This document shows, piece after piece, positions 7,714 through 15,342 of a DNA stretch of 64,000 bases. The DNA is from Merdivicinus sp050943495. Lineage in GTDB: Bacteria; Bacillota; Clostridia; Oscillospirales; Ruminococcaceae. The notes below the pieces were generated by a model. The model saw nothing but the letters and a program-made list of their open reading frames with translations, ran no database searches and was not told the origin of the DNA. Location of the stretch: contig JBMNPH010000002.1 in assembly GCA_050943495.1 (NCBI GenBank), positions 124,001 through 188,000 of the forward strand. Direction: 5' to 3'. The translations under genes and the position numbers were made by a program. Position 1 is the stretch's first letter, and the number at the start of each line of letters is the position of its first letter.

Positions 7714-8595
7714 ATGAATCATACCGTGGAATTAGATTTATTGCGAAGTTTTTTAGCCATCGCAAAAACGGAAAGTTTTTCGCATGCTGCTGAAGAGCTT
7801 TTTCTCAGTCAGTCAGCTTTAACTAAACAGATGAAACGTTTGGAAAAAGAATTGCAGGCTACGTTATTCGAACGATGCGGACGTAATGTTTGTCTGACTG
7901 CCGCAGGACGGGAACTCCAAAAACGTGCTCCAGCTTTTTTATCGGAATATGATGAGATTCGTGCTGCAGTTTCTCCTGCAATTAGGCATCTTCGGGTCGG
8001 TGTTTTGCCGATCGTGGAGTATTATGGGATTATGGGAAAATTATCCGCATTTTCACAGGCATGTCCCAAAATTGCATTGGAATTGGAAGAAGCCGAAAAC
8101 GTATTTCTTTCTGCCGGCTTGGAGGAAGACCATTATGATATGGTAATTATGCGGCAAACAGGAAATACTCATCCGGGATGGAAGTATTTGTCTTTAAATA
8201 CAGATGAATTGGCATTAGTTTTACCAGCCGCTCATCCACTTGCAAAAACTCGTGAAGTTATTAGCTTGGCTAACTTTTCTAATGAAAATTTTATATTTTT
8301 AAGTAAATCTACCCACCTATATGAAAGCTGTGTTCATGCGTGCCGTTCGGCTGGTTTTGAGCCACATATTTTTTATACAGGTTCATCAGCGGAAAGTATA
8401 GTACGCTTGGTGCGAGAAGGGGCCGGAATCGCCATTTTTATGCGTCGTGTTGCTATGGCGTGCTGTCCGGAAGATTTGGCTGTTTTGCGTTTCCGTGAAA
8501 CATTAACTACAGAACTAGTTTTAGCAACTACCCAAGATAAATTGAATTCCCCTGCTGCTAAATTATTATGGTCCTATCTCTCTGAGAATTATTAA
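7714..8595 (+). CDS. LysR-family transcriptional regulator
   Basis: A LysR-type regulator of about 290 aa: N-terminal winged helix-turn-helix (ELDLLRSFLAIAKTESFSHA, then LSQSALTKQMKRLEKEL) followed by a periplasmic-binding-protein-like effector domain from about residue 90. The first ATG (7714) directly abuts the AAAGGA site, whereas GTG at 7726 lies 12 bases from it and gives the usual LysR N-terminus; the true start could be either. It is divergent from the MtaA-like gene and likely controls it together with itself. The effector is unknown. Confidence 0.88.
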   Translation: MNHTVELDLLRSFLAIAKTESFSHAAEELFLSQSALTKQMKRLEKELQATLFERCGRNVCLTAAGRELQKRAPAFLSEYDEIRAAVSPAIRHLRVGVLPIVEYYGIMGKLSAFSQACPKIALELEEAENVFLSAGLEEDHYDMVIMRQTGNTHPGWKYLSLNTDELALVLPAAHPLAKTREVISLANFSNENFIFLSKSTHLYESCVHACRSAGFEPHIFYTGSSAESIVRLVREGAGIAIFMRRVAMACCPEDLAVLRFRETLTTELVLATTQDKLNSPAAKLLWSYLSENY

Positions 8596-8600
8596 GAATC

Positions 8601-8636
8601 AAAACCCGCCGTACCAGACTGGACGGCGGGTTTTTT
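8601..8636. terminator. Bidirectional terminator between LysR and M23 genes
   Basis: AACCCGCCGT (8603-8612) pairs with ACGGCGGGTT (8623-8632), with T-runs on both sides. It ends the LysR gene on the plus strand and overlaps the stop codon of the M23 gene on the minus strand. Confidence 0.85.
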
Positions 8637-9297
8637 ACTCTAATATAGATCCTTTTTCATTGGTTATTAAGCAGGCTCCTGAGGGAATTTGCATGCGATT
8701 ATTCTCATTTAGATAATAAAGGTTGCCATCAATTCGATGCAAACCGGTCAACATAGCGCCATCTTCCCCTAACCGATACCACCAGTTTCCGGTACGCACC
8801 CACATGTTTTTTTGCATTTGACCGAGATCATACCAATGCCAGACTCCATTTTCCTTTATCCAACCATTAGGACTGCGATAAGTGCCAACTTTGTTTGGAA
8901 TTCCCAGATAAATTGCTGGATTAATCCAGTTGCGATTATCTGATTTGCGAACTTCAAAATGCAGATGAGTACCAAAACTGTATCCGGTATTTCCCATTAC
9001 GCCAATCGGATCCCCTGCTTTGATCTGCATTCCTTCTTTGACCGATCGGCTCGCAAGATGACAGAAATAAAGTCGATTTCCTTCTAAATCATCTATCCGC
9101 ACATAATTTCCCCATTCCCAGGTTGCATTCTGAGAAGATTTGGGAAGTGCAGCAGCCGAAGTTTTAACAATACCTTCTACTGGCGAATATACCACGGGAT
9201 TATCCTCCCCTACCAGGTCAATCCCGTTATGATCTGGCCGTTCCGGCAGCCGGTATCCACTAGTCAGGCGATTTCTCTCTCGAAATGGCAGAAACAA
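8635..9297 (-). CDS. M23 peptidase with C-terminal wall-binding repeats, no signal peptide
   Basis: This 220-aa protein is a zinc endopeptidase of the LytM/M23 type that would cut peptidoglycan cross-bridges or stems. His23-x3-Asp27 (HNGID), His80 and the HLH pair His111/His113 form the full metal and catalytic set. After about residue 140 come aromatic repeats (GWIKENGVWHWYD, NWWYRLGEDGAMLTG, NLYYLNENNRM) resembling choline-binding/cell-wall-binding repeats. It has no signal peptide or membrane helix, which suits a phage-type lysin, a sporulation enzyme or a non-classical export route. The start is TTG at 9297, 7 bases after GGAGG. Confidence 0.82.
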   Translation of the reverse strand: MFLPFRERNRLTSGYRLPERPDHNGIDLVGEDNPVVYSPVEGIVKTSAAALPKSSQNATWEWGNYVRIDDLEGNRLYFCHLASRSVKEGMQIKAGDPIGVMGNTGYSFGTHLHFEVRKSDNRNWINPAIYLGIPNKVGTYRSPNGWIKENGVWHWYDLGQMQKNMWVRTGNWWYRLGEDGAMLTGLHRIDGNLYYLNENNRMQIPSGACLITNEKGSILE

Positions 9298-9411
9298 GAC
9301 GACTCCTCCTTAAGATCGAGTATGACATGTCACATTCTATCTTATGATGTCGAATGCCAAACGGAGACACAAATAGTATTTATCATATTTTTAGGGAATA
9401 ACCATCTGTTT

Positions 9412-10152
9412 TTACAGATCCCGAAACAATTCCCGCAGCATATGAGGATAGTCGTTCAGGAAATTTCGTGTTAAACGATAATGTTCGGTCTGTTCATAGG
9501 ATACTTTTTCAATTCCGTTCTCGGAAAAGTGGTAGAGAATGCTGTCTGGATATGCCATCAAGATAGGCGAATGAGTTGCCAAAATAATCTGTGAATCCGC
9601 TTGTATCAGCCGATGCATTTCTCTGAGCATCGCAATCTGATGCGTTGGAGAAAGTGCTGCTTCCGGTTCGTCAAAAAGATATAGTCCTTTTCCGCTCAAA
9701 CGATTTTGCAAAAGAGCAAAGAAACTCTCTCCATGCGATCGTGCATGGAGATTTCCACCATAACTCTCTCGAATTGGACGTCCTAGTCCTTTAAATGATA
9801 ATCGTTCTACCTCTGTTGAAACATTGTAAAAACTTTCCGCACGAAAGAAAAAGCCATCCGACGGCCGATGAATGCCTTTAACCAGAGTCAGATACTCACT
9901 TAATTCGGAATGAGAGGAATATGTGGAAAAATGAAAATTTCGAGTTCCTCCTTCCGGATTAAAACCGAAATTTACTGCAATTGCTTCCAAAAGAGTTGAT
10001 TTTCCCGTTCCATTTTCTCCAATCAAGTAAGTAACTTTTGGATGAAGCGAGAGTTCATTCAAAGATGCAATTGCGGGGATTGAAAATGGATAGGTATCAA
10101 AATTTGGTACAGCAGTACGTTTCAGACGAATACTTTCAATATAATTACTCAT
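9412..10152 (-). CDS. AAA/ABC-type ATPase (COG3910-like)
   Basis: A 246-aa stand-alone ATPase of the SMC/ABC-like AAA_21 type. Walker A is GENGTGKST, the signature-like SHGES precedes Walker B LYLFDEPEAAL, and a switch His occurs in ATHSPILM. It has no membrane or DNA-binding domain. Relatives are annotated only as predicted ATPases, so the function is unknown. The ATG at 10152 is chosen because it starts the conserved YIESIRLKR opening; the longer reading overlaps the neighbouring gene. It follows the dCMP deaminase gene by 2 bases and probably shares its mRNA. Confidence 0.85.
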   Translation of the reverse strand: MSNYIESIRLKRTAVPNFDTYPFSIPAIASLNELSLHPKVTYLIGENGTGKSTLLEAIAVNFGFNPEGGTRNFHFSTYSSHSELSEYLTLVKGIHRPSDGFFFRAESFYNVSTEVERLSFKGLGRPIRESYGGNLHARSHGESFFALLQNRLSGKGLYLFDEPEAALSPTHQIAMLREMHRLIQADSQIILATHSPILMAYPDSILYHFSENGIEKVSYEQTEHYRLTRNFLNDYPHMLRELFRDL

Positions 10153-10154
10153 AA

Positions 10155-10634
10155 TCAGAAATGCAGTTCCAGCATTTTTCCACTTGGTTGATATGGCCGA
10201 CAAGTCACTCCTGCTAAATCAAACATCCGCTTAGAAGCAATAACCGAATCTGTATCGGCATATTTATCTTGCCAATACACAACCTCCCGAATACCGCTTT
10301 GAATGATTGCTTTTGCACACTCATTGCATGGAAAGAGTGTGACATATATGGTTGTCCCCTTAAGCGAGCCGCTGTCATTATTCAGAATGGCATTCAATTC
10401 CGCATGACAAACATACAAATACTTTGTTTCGAGCGGGGCACCTTCTCGTTCCCATGCCATTAAATCATCGTGACAGCCGGTCGGCATCCCATTATAGCCG
10501 ACAGACAGAATTTTGTGATCATGATTAGCAATACAGGCTCCTACCTGAGTTGAAGGATCTTTACTGCGCTGTGCGGACAACATTGCAATCCCCATAAAAT
10601 ATTCATCCCATGTCAGATAATCTTGCCGTTTCAA
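10155..10634 (-). CDS. comEB: dCMP deaminase family protein (ComEB-like)
   Basis: A 159-aa zinc deaminase that converts dCMP to dUMP, feeding dTTP synthesis. The HAE zinc/catalytic motif (VCHAELNAIL) and the PCNECAKA cysteine pair are intact; length matches deoxycytidylate deaminases. The start codon is TTG at 10634, 8 bases after GGAG; its TTGA overlaps the TGA stop of the upstream AraC gene, pointing to translational coupling. The downstream ATPase follows after 2 bases. The name follows Bacillus; a role in competence is not implied. Confidence 0.87.
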   Translation of the reverse strand: MKRQDYLTWDEYFMGIAMLSAQRSKDPSTQVGACIANHDHKILSVGYNGMPTGCHDDLMAWEREGAPLETKYLYVCHAELNAILNNDSGSLKGTTIYVTLFPCNECAKAIIQSGIREVVYWQDKYADTDSVIASKRMFDLAGVTCRPYQPSGKMLELHF

Positions 10635-11614
10635 TTGTGATTCTCCTTCCCTATCTGGTTTTTTCGATATTCACGCGGCGTTACGCCAAATTCATCCCGA
10701 AAAACCCGGTAAAAAAAGCTGGAATTATCATATCCAACCGCTGTGATGATGTCTGTTACCGGTAGCGTTGTCTCCCGGATCAGGCGCGCTGCCTGATGAA
10801 GACGCTTTTGCTGCAATAATTCTTTAAAGGTGGAACCAGTCTCCATTTTTATAAGCTTACTCAGAGCGTACACCGGCTGATTCAGGCGTTCCGCCAATTC
10901 TGAAAGCTGTCCTCCAGCATAATGGGCTTCAATATAGGACAGGGCTTCCATTACCAGACGGCTTCGATTCTGCGCACTGGTTCCCGCTTCCATAGTATCG
11001 GTATGTCCGGATAGATACAAAAGCAACAAACCCATTGTAATTTGATTCGTGCGCCTCTGATCCGGTTGGCGATTGATGAGCGACCAGATCATATTCTCCG
11101 CCAAATTGAGTACCGGAAGCAATTCTCCGGCATGAAAATGCAGATACTGTCCCTCTCCTCCATTTCGGCGAAGGGTACTCATTAAAAATTGATAAATTAC
11201 ATTTCCCTTATCAAGCATCTCCTGCGCCGTATCGAAAAATTCCGGAAGAACCATAAAATTGACTGCAATATCTTCCTCACCTGCCGGCAGAATTTCATGG
11301 ACAGAAAACTGATTCAAAAATAACAGATCTCCTGCCTGGAGTTCCACTTTATGGCGACGATCAATGATATGCGTTAAATGTCCTTCACACATCAGAATGA
11401 TTTCGATATAATTGTGACGGTGTTCCGGAAAACGCACAAATCGCGTATGTGGACGGACGTCGATTAATTTGCCCTTTTGCAGCATTTTCTCACTGTCAAT
11501 TGTAAAATCGCGTGCACCGGTATAGAGGGTACGATCAATCTGTGATTCGCCGGCGAGAATTCTTTTTTCCTCTTCGGTAATTCTGCGCAGATATTCCATC
11601 AACTTTTGATTCAT
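10631..11614 (-). CDS. AraC-family transcriptional regulator with cupin N-terminus
   Basis: A 327-aa regulator with an N-terminal cupin-like sensor (FPEHRHNYIEIILMCEG, ELQAGDLLFLNQFSVHEI) and a C-terminal double helix-turn-helix (about residues 225-322, ending in FFYRVFRDEFGVTPREYRK). Such proteins usually control carbohydrate genes. It starts at 11614 after AGGAGGAGGGG and has its own SigA promoter (11636-11664). It overlaps the comEB start, an unusual partner for an AraC gene, so the regulated target is unclear; the divergent radical SAM gene is LexA-like controlled instead. Confidence 0.87.
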   Translation of the reverse strand: MNQKLMEYLRRITEEEKRILAGESQIDRTLYTGARDFTIDSEKMLQKGKLIDVRPHTRFVRFPEHRHNYIEIILMCEGHLTHIIDRRHKVELQAGDLLFLNQFSVHEILPAGEEDIAVNFMVLPEFFDTAQEMLDKGNVIYQFLMSTLRRNGGEGQYLHFHAGELLPVLNLAENMIWSLINRQPDQRRTNQITMGLLLLYLSGHTDTMEAGTSAQNRSRLVMEALSYIEAHYAGGQLSELAERLNQPVYALSKLIKMETGSTFKELLQQKRLHQAARLIRETTLPVTDIITAVGYDNSSFFYRVFRDEFGVTPREYRKNQIGKENHN

Positions 11615-11635
11615 ATACGTCCCCTCCTCCTTTTA

Positions 11636-11664
11636 AGAGTATCAATTTCATTCGAATTTGTCAA
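11636..11664 (-). promoter_or_regulatory. Promoter of the AraC-comEB-ATPase unit
   Basis: Consensus TTGACA (11659-11664, minus strand) and TACTCT (11636-11641) lie 17 bases apart, 22 bases before the AraC start codon. Confidence 0.75.
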
Positions 11665-11692
11665 GAACTCTGTATTTTTTTCTGCAAACCTC

Positions 11693-11721
11693 TTTACAAG
11701 AACAATTGTTCGTGATACACT
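11693..11721 (+). promoter_or_regulatory. Promoter of the radical SAM/TIGR03915 pair
   Basis: TTTACA (11693-11698) and TACACT (11716-11721) are 17 bases apart. The spacer is filled by a LexA-like box (11699-11712), so a bound repressor would block RNA polymerase directly. Confidence 0.65.
11699..11712. promoter_or_regulatory. LexA (SOS) box in promoter spacer
   Basis: GAAC-AATT-GTTC followed by G matches the Firmicutes SOS consensus CGAAC-N4-GTTCG at nine of ten positions (A instead of C at the first base). It lies exactly between the -35 and -10 boxes of the downstream radical SAM gene. Confidence 0.7.
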
Positions 11722-11730
11722 AATAGATAA

Positions 11731-11743
11731 GAATAAATGTTCG
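11731..11743. promoter_or_regulatory. Second, degenerate LexA-like box
   Basis: GAAT-AAAT-GTTCG differs at two of the ten defined positions of the SOS consensus (A for C at the first base, T for C at the fifth) and begins exactly 31 bases (about three helical turns) after the first box, placing both on the same DNA face. It also sits just before the start codon. Confidence 0.45.
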
Positions 11744-11753
11744 GGTGAAAAAT

Positions 11754-13064
11754 ATGGATTTAATGCAAAAACTTACGATTTTAAGTGATGCCGCAAAATA
11801 TGATGCAGCTTGTACTTCCAGCGGTCTGGATCGGAAAGGTTCCCCGCATGGAATTGGAGACTCTCATGCCTGCGGAATTTGTCACAGCTTTTCGGCAGAC
11901 GGACGGTGCATCTCCCTTCTCAAAGTCCTGCTTTCCAATGCCTGCATCTACAATTGTCAATACTGTGTGAACCGAATAACCAATGATACTCCTCGTGCGA
12001 CTTTCTCGCCCAGAGAACTGGCAGATCTCACCATCCAGTTCTATCGTAGAAATTATATTGAGGGATTATTTCTCAGTTCCGGAATCATCAAAAATCCGGA
12101 CTACACCTGTGAACAGATGATTGAGACTATTCGAATTTTGCGCGAGGAGTACCGTTTTTATGGATATATTCACGCCAAAGCGATTCCGGGAGCGGATCCG
12201 GCTTTAATCGCACGCTTGGGGATTCTTGCGGATCGTATGAGCGTCAATATCGAATTACCTAGCGAACAAAGTCTACAAACCCTAGCGCCCAATAAGAAAA
12301 AATCAGCCATATTGACCCCTATGCGCCAGATCCGAGACGGAATTACACAAAACCAAACGGATCTGGTTCGATACCGCCACGCGCCAAAGTTTGCACCAGC
12401 CGGCCAAAGTACGCAGATGATCGTTGGTGCTTCGCCAGAAACCGATTTCCAGATTCTCACTCTTTCCGAAGCACTTTACCGCAAATATTCTCTGAAGCGA
12501 GTCTTTTTCTCAGCATATATGCCAGTTGTTGAAAGTTCGCTTCTCCCCTCTTTGGATACGAAACCGCCTCTTCTGCGGGAACACCGTCTCTATCAGGCGG
12601 ACTGGCTGTTGCGTTTTTATGGATTTGAGGCAAAGGAAATCCTAGATGAAGCACATCCCAACTTCAATCCTTTTCTGGATCCAAAATGCAATTGGGCGGT
12701 TCAGCATCCCGAATTTTTTCCGGTTGAAATTAATACCGCTGATTACGAAGTCCTGCTGCGAGTTCCGGGAATCGGCGTGCGATCGGCAAAACGTATACTT
12801 TCTGCAAGACGATTGGGATCATTAAATTATGATAGCCTTAAAAAAATTGGAGTTGTTCTCAAGCGAGCACAATATTTCATCACCTGTCAAGGAAAACGTG
12901 CAGATACAGCCAGACTTCGTTCGGATTATATGATTCAGGCGGTTTTATCTGATCGAGCAGCCAATCTTCTGGAATTCGAACAGGCAGAACAGCTGTCCCT
13001 ATTCCCCAATTCAAATCTTCCCACGCGAGAGGATGTGGTAAAATGTCTGACCGGCGAATTATGA
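11754..13064 (+). CDS. Putative DNA repair/modification radical SAM protein (TIGR03916 family)
   Basis: A 436-aa radical SAM enzyme. Cys64-x3-Cys68-x2-Cys71 (ACIYNCQYC) binds the 4Fe-4S cluster; extra cysteines (20, 40, 43, 52) lie ahead of it in the family-typical HACGICHSFSADGRCISLLK stretch. The C-terminus holds a helix-hairpin-helix DNA-binding motif (INTADYEVLLRVPGIGVRSA). The family is predicted to act on DNA but has no proven reaction. The ATG at 11754 is chosen from GGGTG six bases upstream. It is followed, with an ATGA overlap, by its usual partner TIGR03915, and lies under a LexA-type box. Confidence 0.88.
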   Translation: MDLMQKLTILSDAAKYDAACTSSGLDRKGSPHGIGDSHACGICHSFSADGRCISLLKVLLSNACIYNCQYCVNRITNDTPRATFSPRELADLTIQFYRRNYIEGLFLSSGIIKNPDYTCEQMIETIRILREEYRFYGYIHAKAIPGADPALIARLGILADRMSVNIELPSEQSLQTLAPNKKKSAILTPMRQIRDGITQNQTDLVRYRHAPKFAPAGQSTQMIVGASPETDFQILTLSEALYRKYSLKRVFFSAYMPVVESSLLPSLDTKPPLLREHRLYQADWLLRFYGFEAKEILDEAHPNFNPFLDPKCNWAVQHPEFFPVEINTADYEVLLRVPGIGVRSAKRILSARRLGSLNYDSLKKIGVVLKRAQYFITCQGKRADTARLRSDYMIQAVLSDRAANLLEFEQAEQLSLFPNSNLPTREDVVKCLTGEL

Positions 13065-13990
13065 TTCAATATCAATATGATGGCAGTTTCGACGGCATGC
13101 TCTGCTGCATTTTTGAAAGCTTTGTCCGTAAAGAAATTCCTCTGGATATTTGCACGGATCAATCAGTACAAACTTCCCTCTACCCAGTCCGGATTATTGA
13201 AACCATTCCGCACCACGCTCGTAGAGTATTCGTATCCATCCCGCAAAAAATATCTCCGCTTGCTTTGGATTGGGTGAGAAAAGCCTTTTTAAGCTGCCAT
13301 CCTCACAAAGAAATGCTGATCCTGGAATTTTTGCGGAAAGCATATCCGAAAGGTCCATCCATTCTGCGAATGCTTCAAGATGATACCATTGCATCTTTAT
13401 TTCAAATTGTACAAGCAATCGATAATGAATCTCATCTATTAAAAGGCTTTATCCGATTTGTGGAACGAAATGGCGTTCTGACATCGGTGATTACCCCCAA
13501 AAATCAAGTCCTTCCACTGATTGCCCGACATTTTGCAGAGCGTCTTCCACAAGAAACCTTTCTGATCTACGACCAGGCGCATGATATGGCGTTGTTTCAT
13601 CAAAATGGACATCTTCAGATATTTCCGGCAGGTAATATTGAATTCGCACCGGAATCTCCGCAGGAAGTAACCTATCAGCTACTTTGGAAACGTTTTTATC
13701 AAACCATTGCAATTGAGGGGAGAGAAAATCCTAAATGCCGTATGACACATTGCCCGAAACGCTATTGGCAAAACATGACCGAACTATGCGATCAAATTTT
13801 TGTGAATTCTGTGCAAAAACACTTGAAAAATTCAACTTCTTCCGCTATAATGAAAAAAGATAGTATGCGGCAGTTAACTGCTGGAAAGGTTGAAGTTTAT
13901 GATTTACACGTTGAAAACAGACGCGCTTCAAATTCAGGTGAGCACTCTGGGAGCGGAGTTGCAGAGTGTCCAAACTACAGACGGTTTTGA
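13061..13990 (+). CDS. TIGR03915-family (DUF4130) probable DNA metabolism protein, extended C-terminus
   Basis: Family members are about 250 aa, always next to the radical SAM partner, and sometimes fused to a uracil-DNA-glycosylase domain. Here the typical opening IQYQYDGSFDGMLCCIFESF and the closing MTHCPKRYWQNMTELC are present, but the frame runs on for about 65 further residues without family character, overlapping the next gene by 92 bases and covering its promoter. That suggests a lost stop codon. The ATG at 13061 overlaps the upstream TGA (ATGA); a start at 13043 is also possible. The biochemical function is unknown. Confidence 0.82.
   Translation: MIQYQYDGSFDGMLCCIFESFVRKEIPLDICTDQSVQTSLYPVRIIETIPHHARRVFVSIPQKISPLALDWVRKAFLSCHPHKEMLILEFLRKAYPKGPSILRMLQDDTIASLFQIVQAIDNESHLLKGFIRFVERNGVLTSVITPKNQVLPLIARHFAERLPQETFLIYDQAHDMALFHQNGHLQIFPAGNIEFAPESPQEVTYQLLWKRFYQTIAIEGRENPKCRMTHCPKRYWQNMTELCDQIFVNSVQKHLKNSTSSAIMKKDSMRQLTAGKVEVYDLHVENRRASNSGEHSGSGVAECPNYRRF
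13823..13851 (+). promoter_or_regulatory. Promoter of the second epimerase gene
   Basis: TTGAAA (13823-13828) and TATAAT (13846-13851) are 17 bases apart and 48 bases before the epimerase start codon. The promoter lies inside the extended 3' end of the upstream reading frame. Confidence 0.7.
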
Positions 13991-14762
13991 ATATCTCTGG
14001 CAAGGAGATCCGAACTATTGGACCGGACGTTCTCCGATTCTTTTTCCCATAATCGGCGGTCTTCCGAATGAAACCTATACGTGGAGAGACCAATCTTATC
14101 AGATGGGTTCTCATGGATTTGCACGGAAATCCGAATTCGTATTGGCTGAACAGACCGATCATTCCCTATCTTTCCGCCTTTCAGACAACGAGGAAACAAA
14201 AAAGCAATACCCTTTCTCCTTTGATTTTTATGTGATTTACACCATTCGGGGGAATACTTTGACTGAAGGGTTCCGAGTGGTAAACAAAAATGATGATGTT
14301 ATGCCCTTTTCGGTTGGAGGGCATCCGGGATTCAATTGCCCAATGGATGAGGGAAAAGACTTTTCCGATTATACTATAATCTTTGAAAAGCCTGAAACAG
14401 CTCGCCGTAGAATCAAGGCGAATAAGCTTCTTACAGGAGAAACCCAACCTTTCCTTGCTGCGGAAAGTGAAAAACATCTTGGTCACGAATGGTTTTATAA
14501 TGATGCAGTCATCCTTCATGGCCTGAAGTCCCGGTGGCTGGATTTATCAGCAGGCGGCAGAAGTGTACATATGGATTTTACAGGTTTTCCGGATTTCGGT
14601 ATCTGGTCGGCTGCAAATGATGGCCCATATGTCTGTTTGGAACCGTGGTTTGGTGTGGATTCCACCAAAGGCGATTCCGGAAAATTCGAGGACAAAGAAG
14701 GAATGGTGTTCCTTCCGGCAGGCGAAACTTTTGAAGCAGCTTTCCACATGACTCTTCGATAA
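13899..14762 (+). CDS. Aldose 1-epimerase family protein (LacX-like), second copy
   Basis: A 287-aa mutarotase-superfamily protein, paralogous to 5154-6044: the same STLGAELQSV...EYLWQGDPNYW opening, VGGHPGFNCPM core with conserved His, and PYVCLEPWFG end. It should act on free or phosphorylated aldoses in the cytosol. The ATG at 13899 has GGAAAGG 9 bases upstream; a TTG three codons earlier is less likely. It overlaps the upstream frame by 92 bases yet has its own promoter and ends at a bidirectional terminator. Confidence 0.88.
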   Translation: MIYTLKTDALQIQVSTLGAELQSVQTTDGFEYLWQGDPNYWTGRSPILFPIIGGLPNETYTWRDQSYQMGSHGFARKSEFVLAEQTDHSLSFRLSDNEETKKQYPFSFDFYVIYTIRGNTLTEGFRVVNKNDDVMPFSVGGHPGFNCPMDEGKDFSDYTIIFEKPETARRRIKANKLLTGETQPFLAAESEKHLGHEWFYNDAVILHGLKSRWLDLSAGGRSVHMDFTGFPDFGIWSAANDGPYVCLEPWFGVDSTKGDSGKFEDKEGMVFLPAGETFEAAFHMTLR

Positions 14763-14770
14763 TATACAGA

Positions 14771-14800
14771 AAACCCGCAGGCTTTAAAGCTTGCGGGTTT
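14771..14800. terminator. Bidirectional terminator
   Basis: AAACCCGCAGGCTTT (14771-14785) pairs with AAAGCTTGCGGGTTT (14786-14800), one G-T pair, near-perfect hairpin with T-rich flanks. The last codons and the stop codon of the minus-strand membrane protein lie inside the hairpin. Confidence 0.85.
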
Positions 14801-15272
14801 CTTTCTGCTCTAATTTTGTTTTATTTCTTTGATAAAAATATCCCCCGATAAAGGCCATAACCACCAATATAAACCCCAACAACTGCAATGCTGTATTGGA
14901 TACCTGTGTGACTCCGTCAACCGTAGGACTGAATTGCGCTACCACACTGACGGTCAATGGCGTCAAAGATGCCGAAAAGTACTGCGCTGCCTGCTGTAGC
15001 CAGTTGATTTTGTTTGTAGTAATATATTCCTGCCAAAGATAAACTGCAATGGAAAGAATTCCAATGCTATTTCCAATTAGAATTCCTATCACTGGATTTG
15101 ATATCCGACATGCATAACGCTTACCGGCCCAAAACCATCCCACAAACAAGAAAATCGGCGCCAAATAATACACAAAAGTAAATGCTGCTGGAAAATAAAC
15201 AGCTACTGCATTAAAAAGCCATCCCAATAAAGATGGATAGATCAAATAGATTGCACATTCCAGAAGTCCCAT
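14784..15272 (-). CDS. Putative polytopic membrane protein, unknown function
   Basis: About 162 aa with four to five predicted membrane helices (SLLGWLFNAVAVYFPAAFTF, YLAPIFLFVGWFWAG, NPVIGILIGNSIGILSIAVY and ALQLLGFILVVMAFIGGYFY) and a charged C-terminal tail (RNKTKLEQKETRKL). I recognise no family. The ATG at 15272 lies 12 bases after GGAGG; a TTG at 15278 is better spaced and may be the true start. It ends inside the shared terminator and sits 38 bases from the VanY-type gene on the same strand, so the two may be co-transcribed. Confidence 0.6.
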   Translation of the reverse strand: MGLLECAIYLIYPSLLGWLFNAVAVYFPAAFTFVYYLAPIFLFVGWFWAGKRYACRISNPVIGILIGNSIGILSIAVYLWQEYITTNKINWLQQAAQYFSASLTPLTVSVVAQFSPTVDGVTQVSNTALQLLGFILVVMAFIGGYFYQRNKTKLEQKETRKL

Positions 15273-15342
15273 TTCCAATGAATCCCTCCGATTCTTTCTT
15301 TGCAATCATCATACCATGATCCCCGCAAAAAAGCAAGTAATA

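Noticed and set aside
9323..9332. TGACATGTCA palindrome upstream of the M23 gene
   Set aside because: Ten bases and not positioned at a recognisable promoter; too short to support an operator call.
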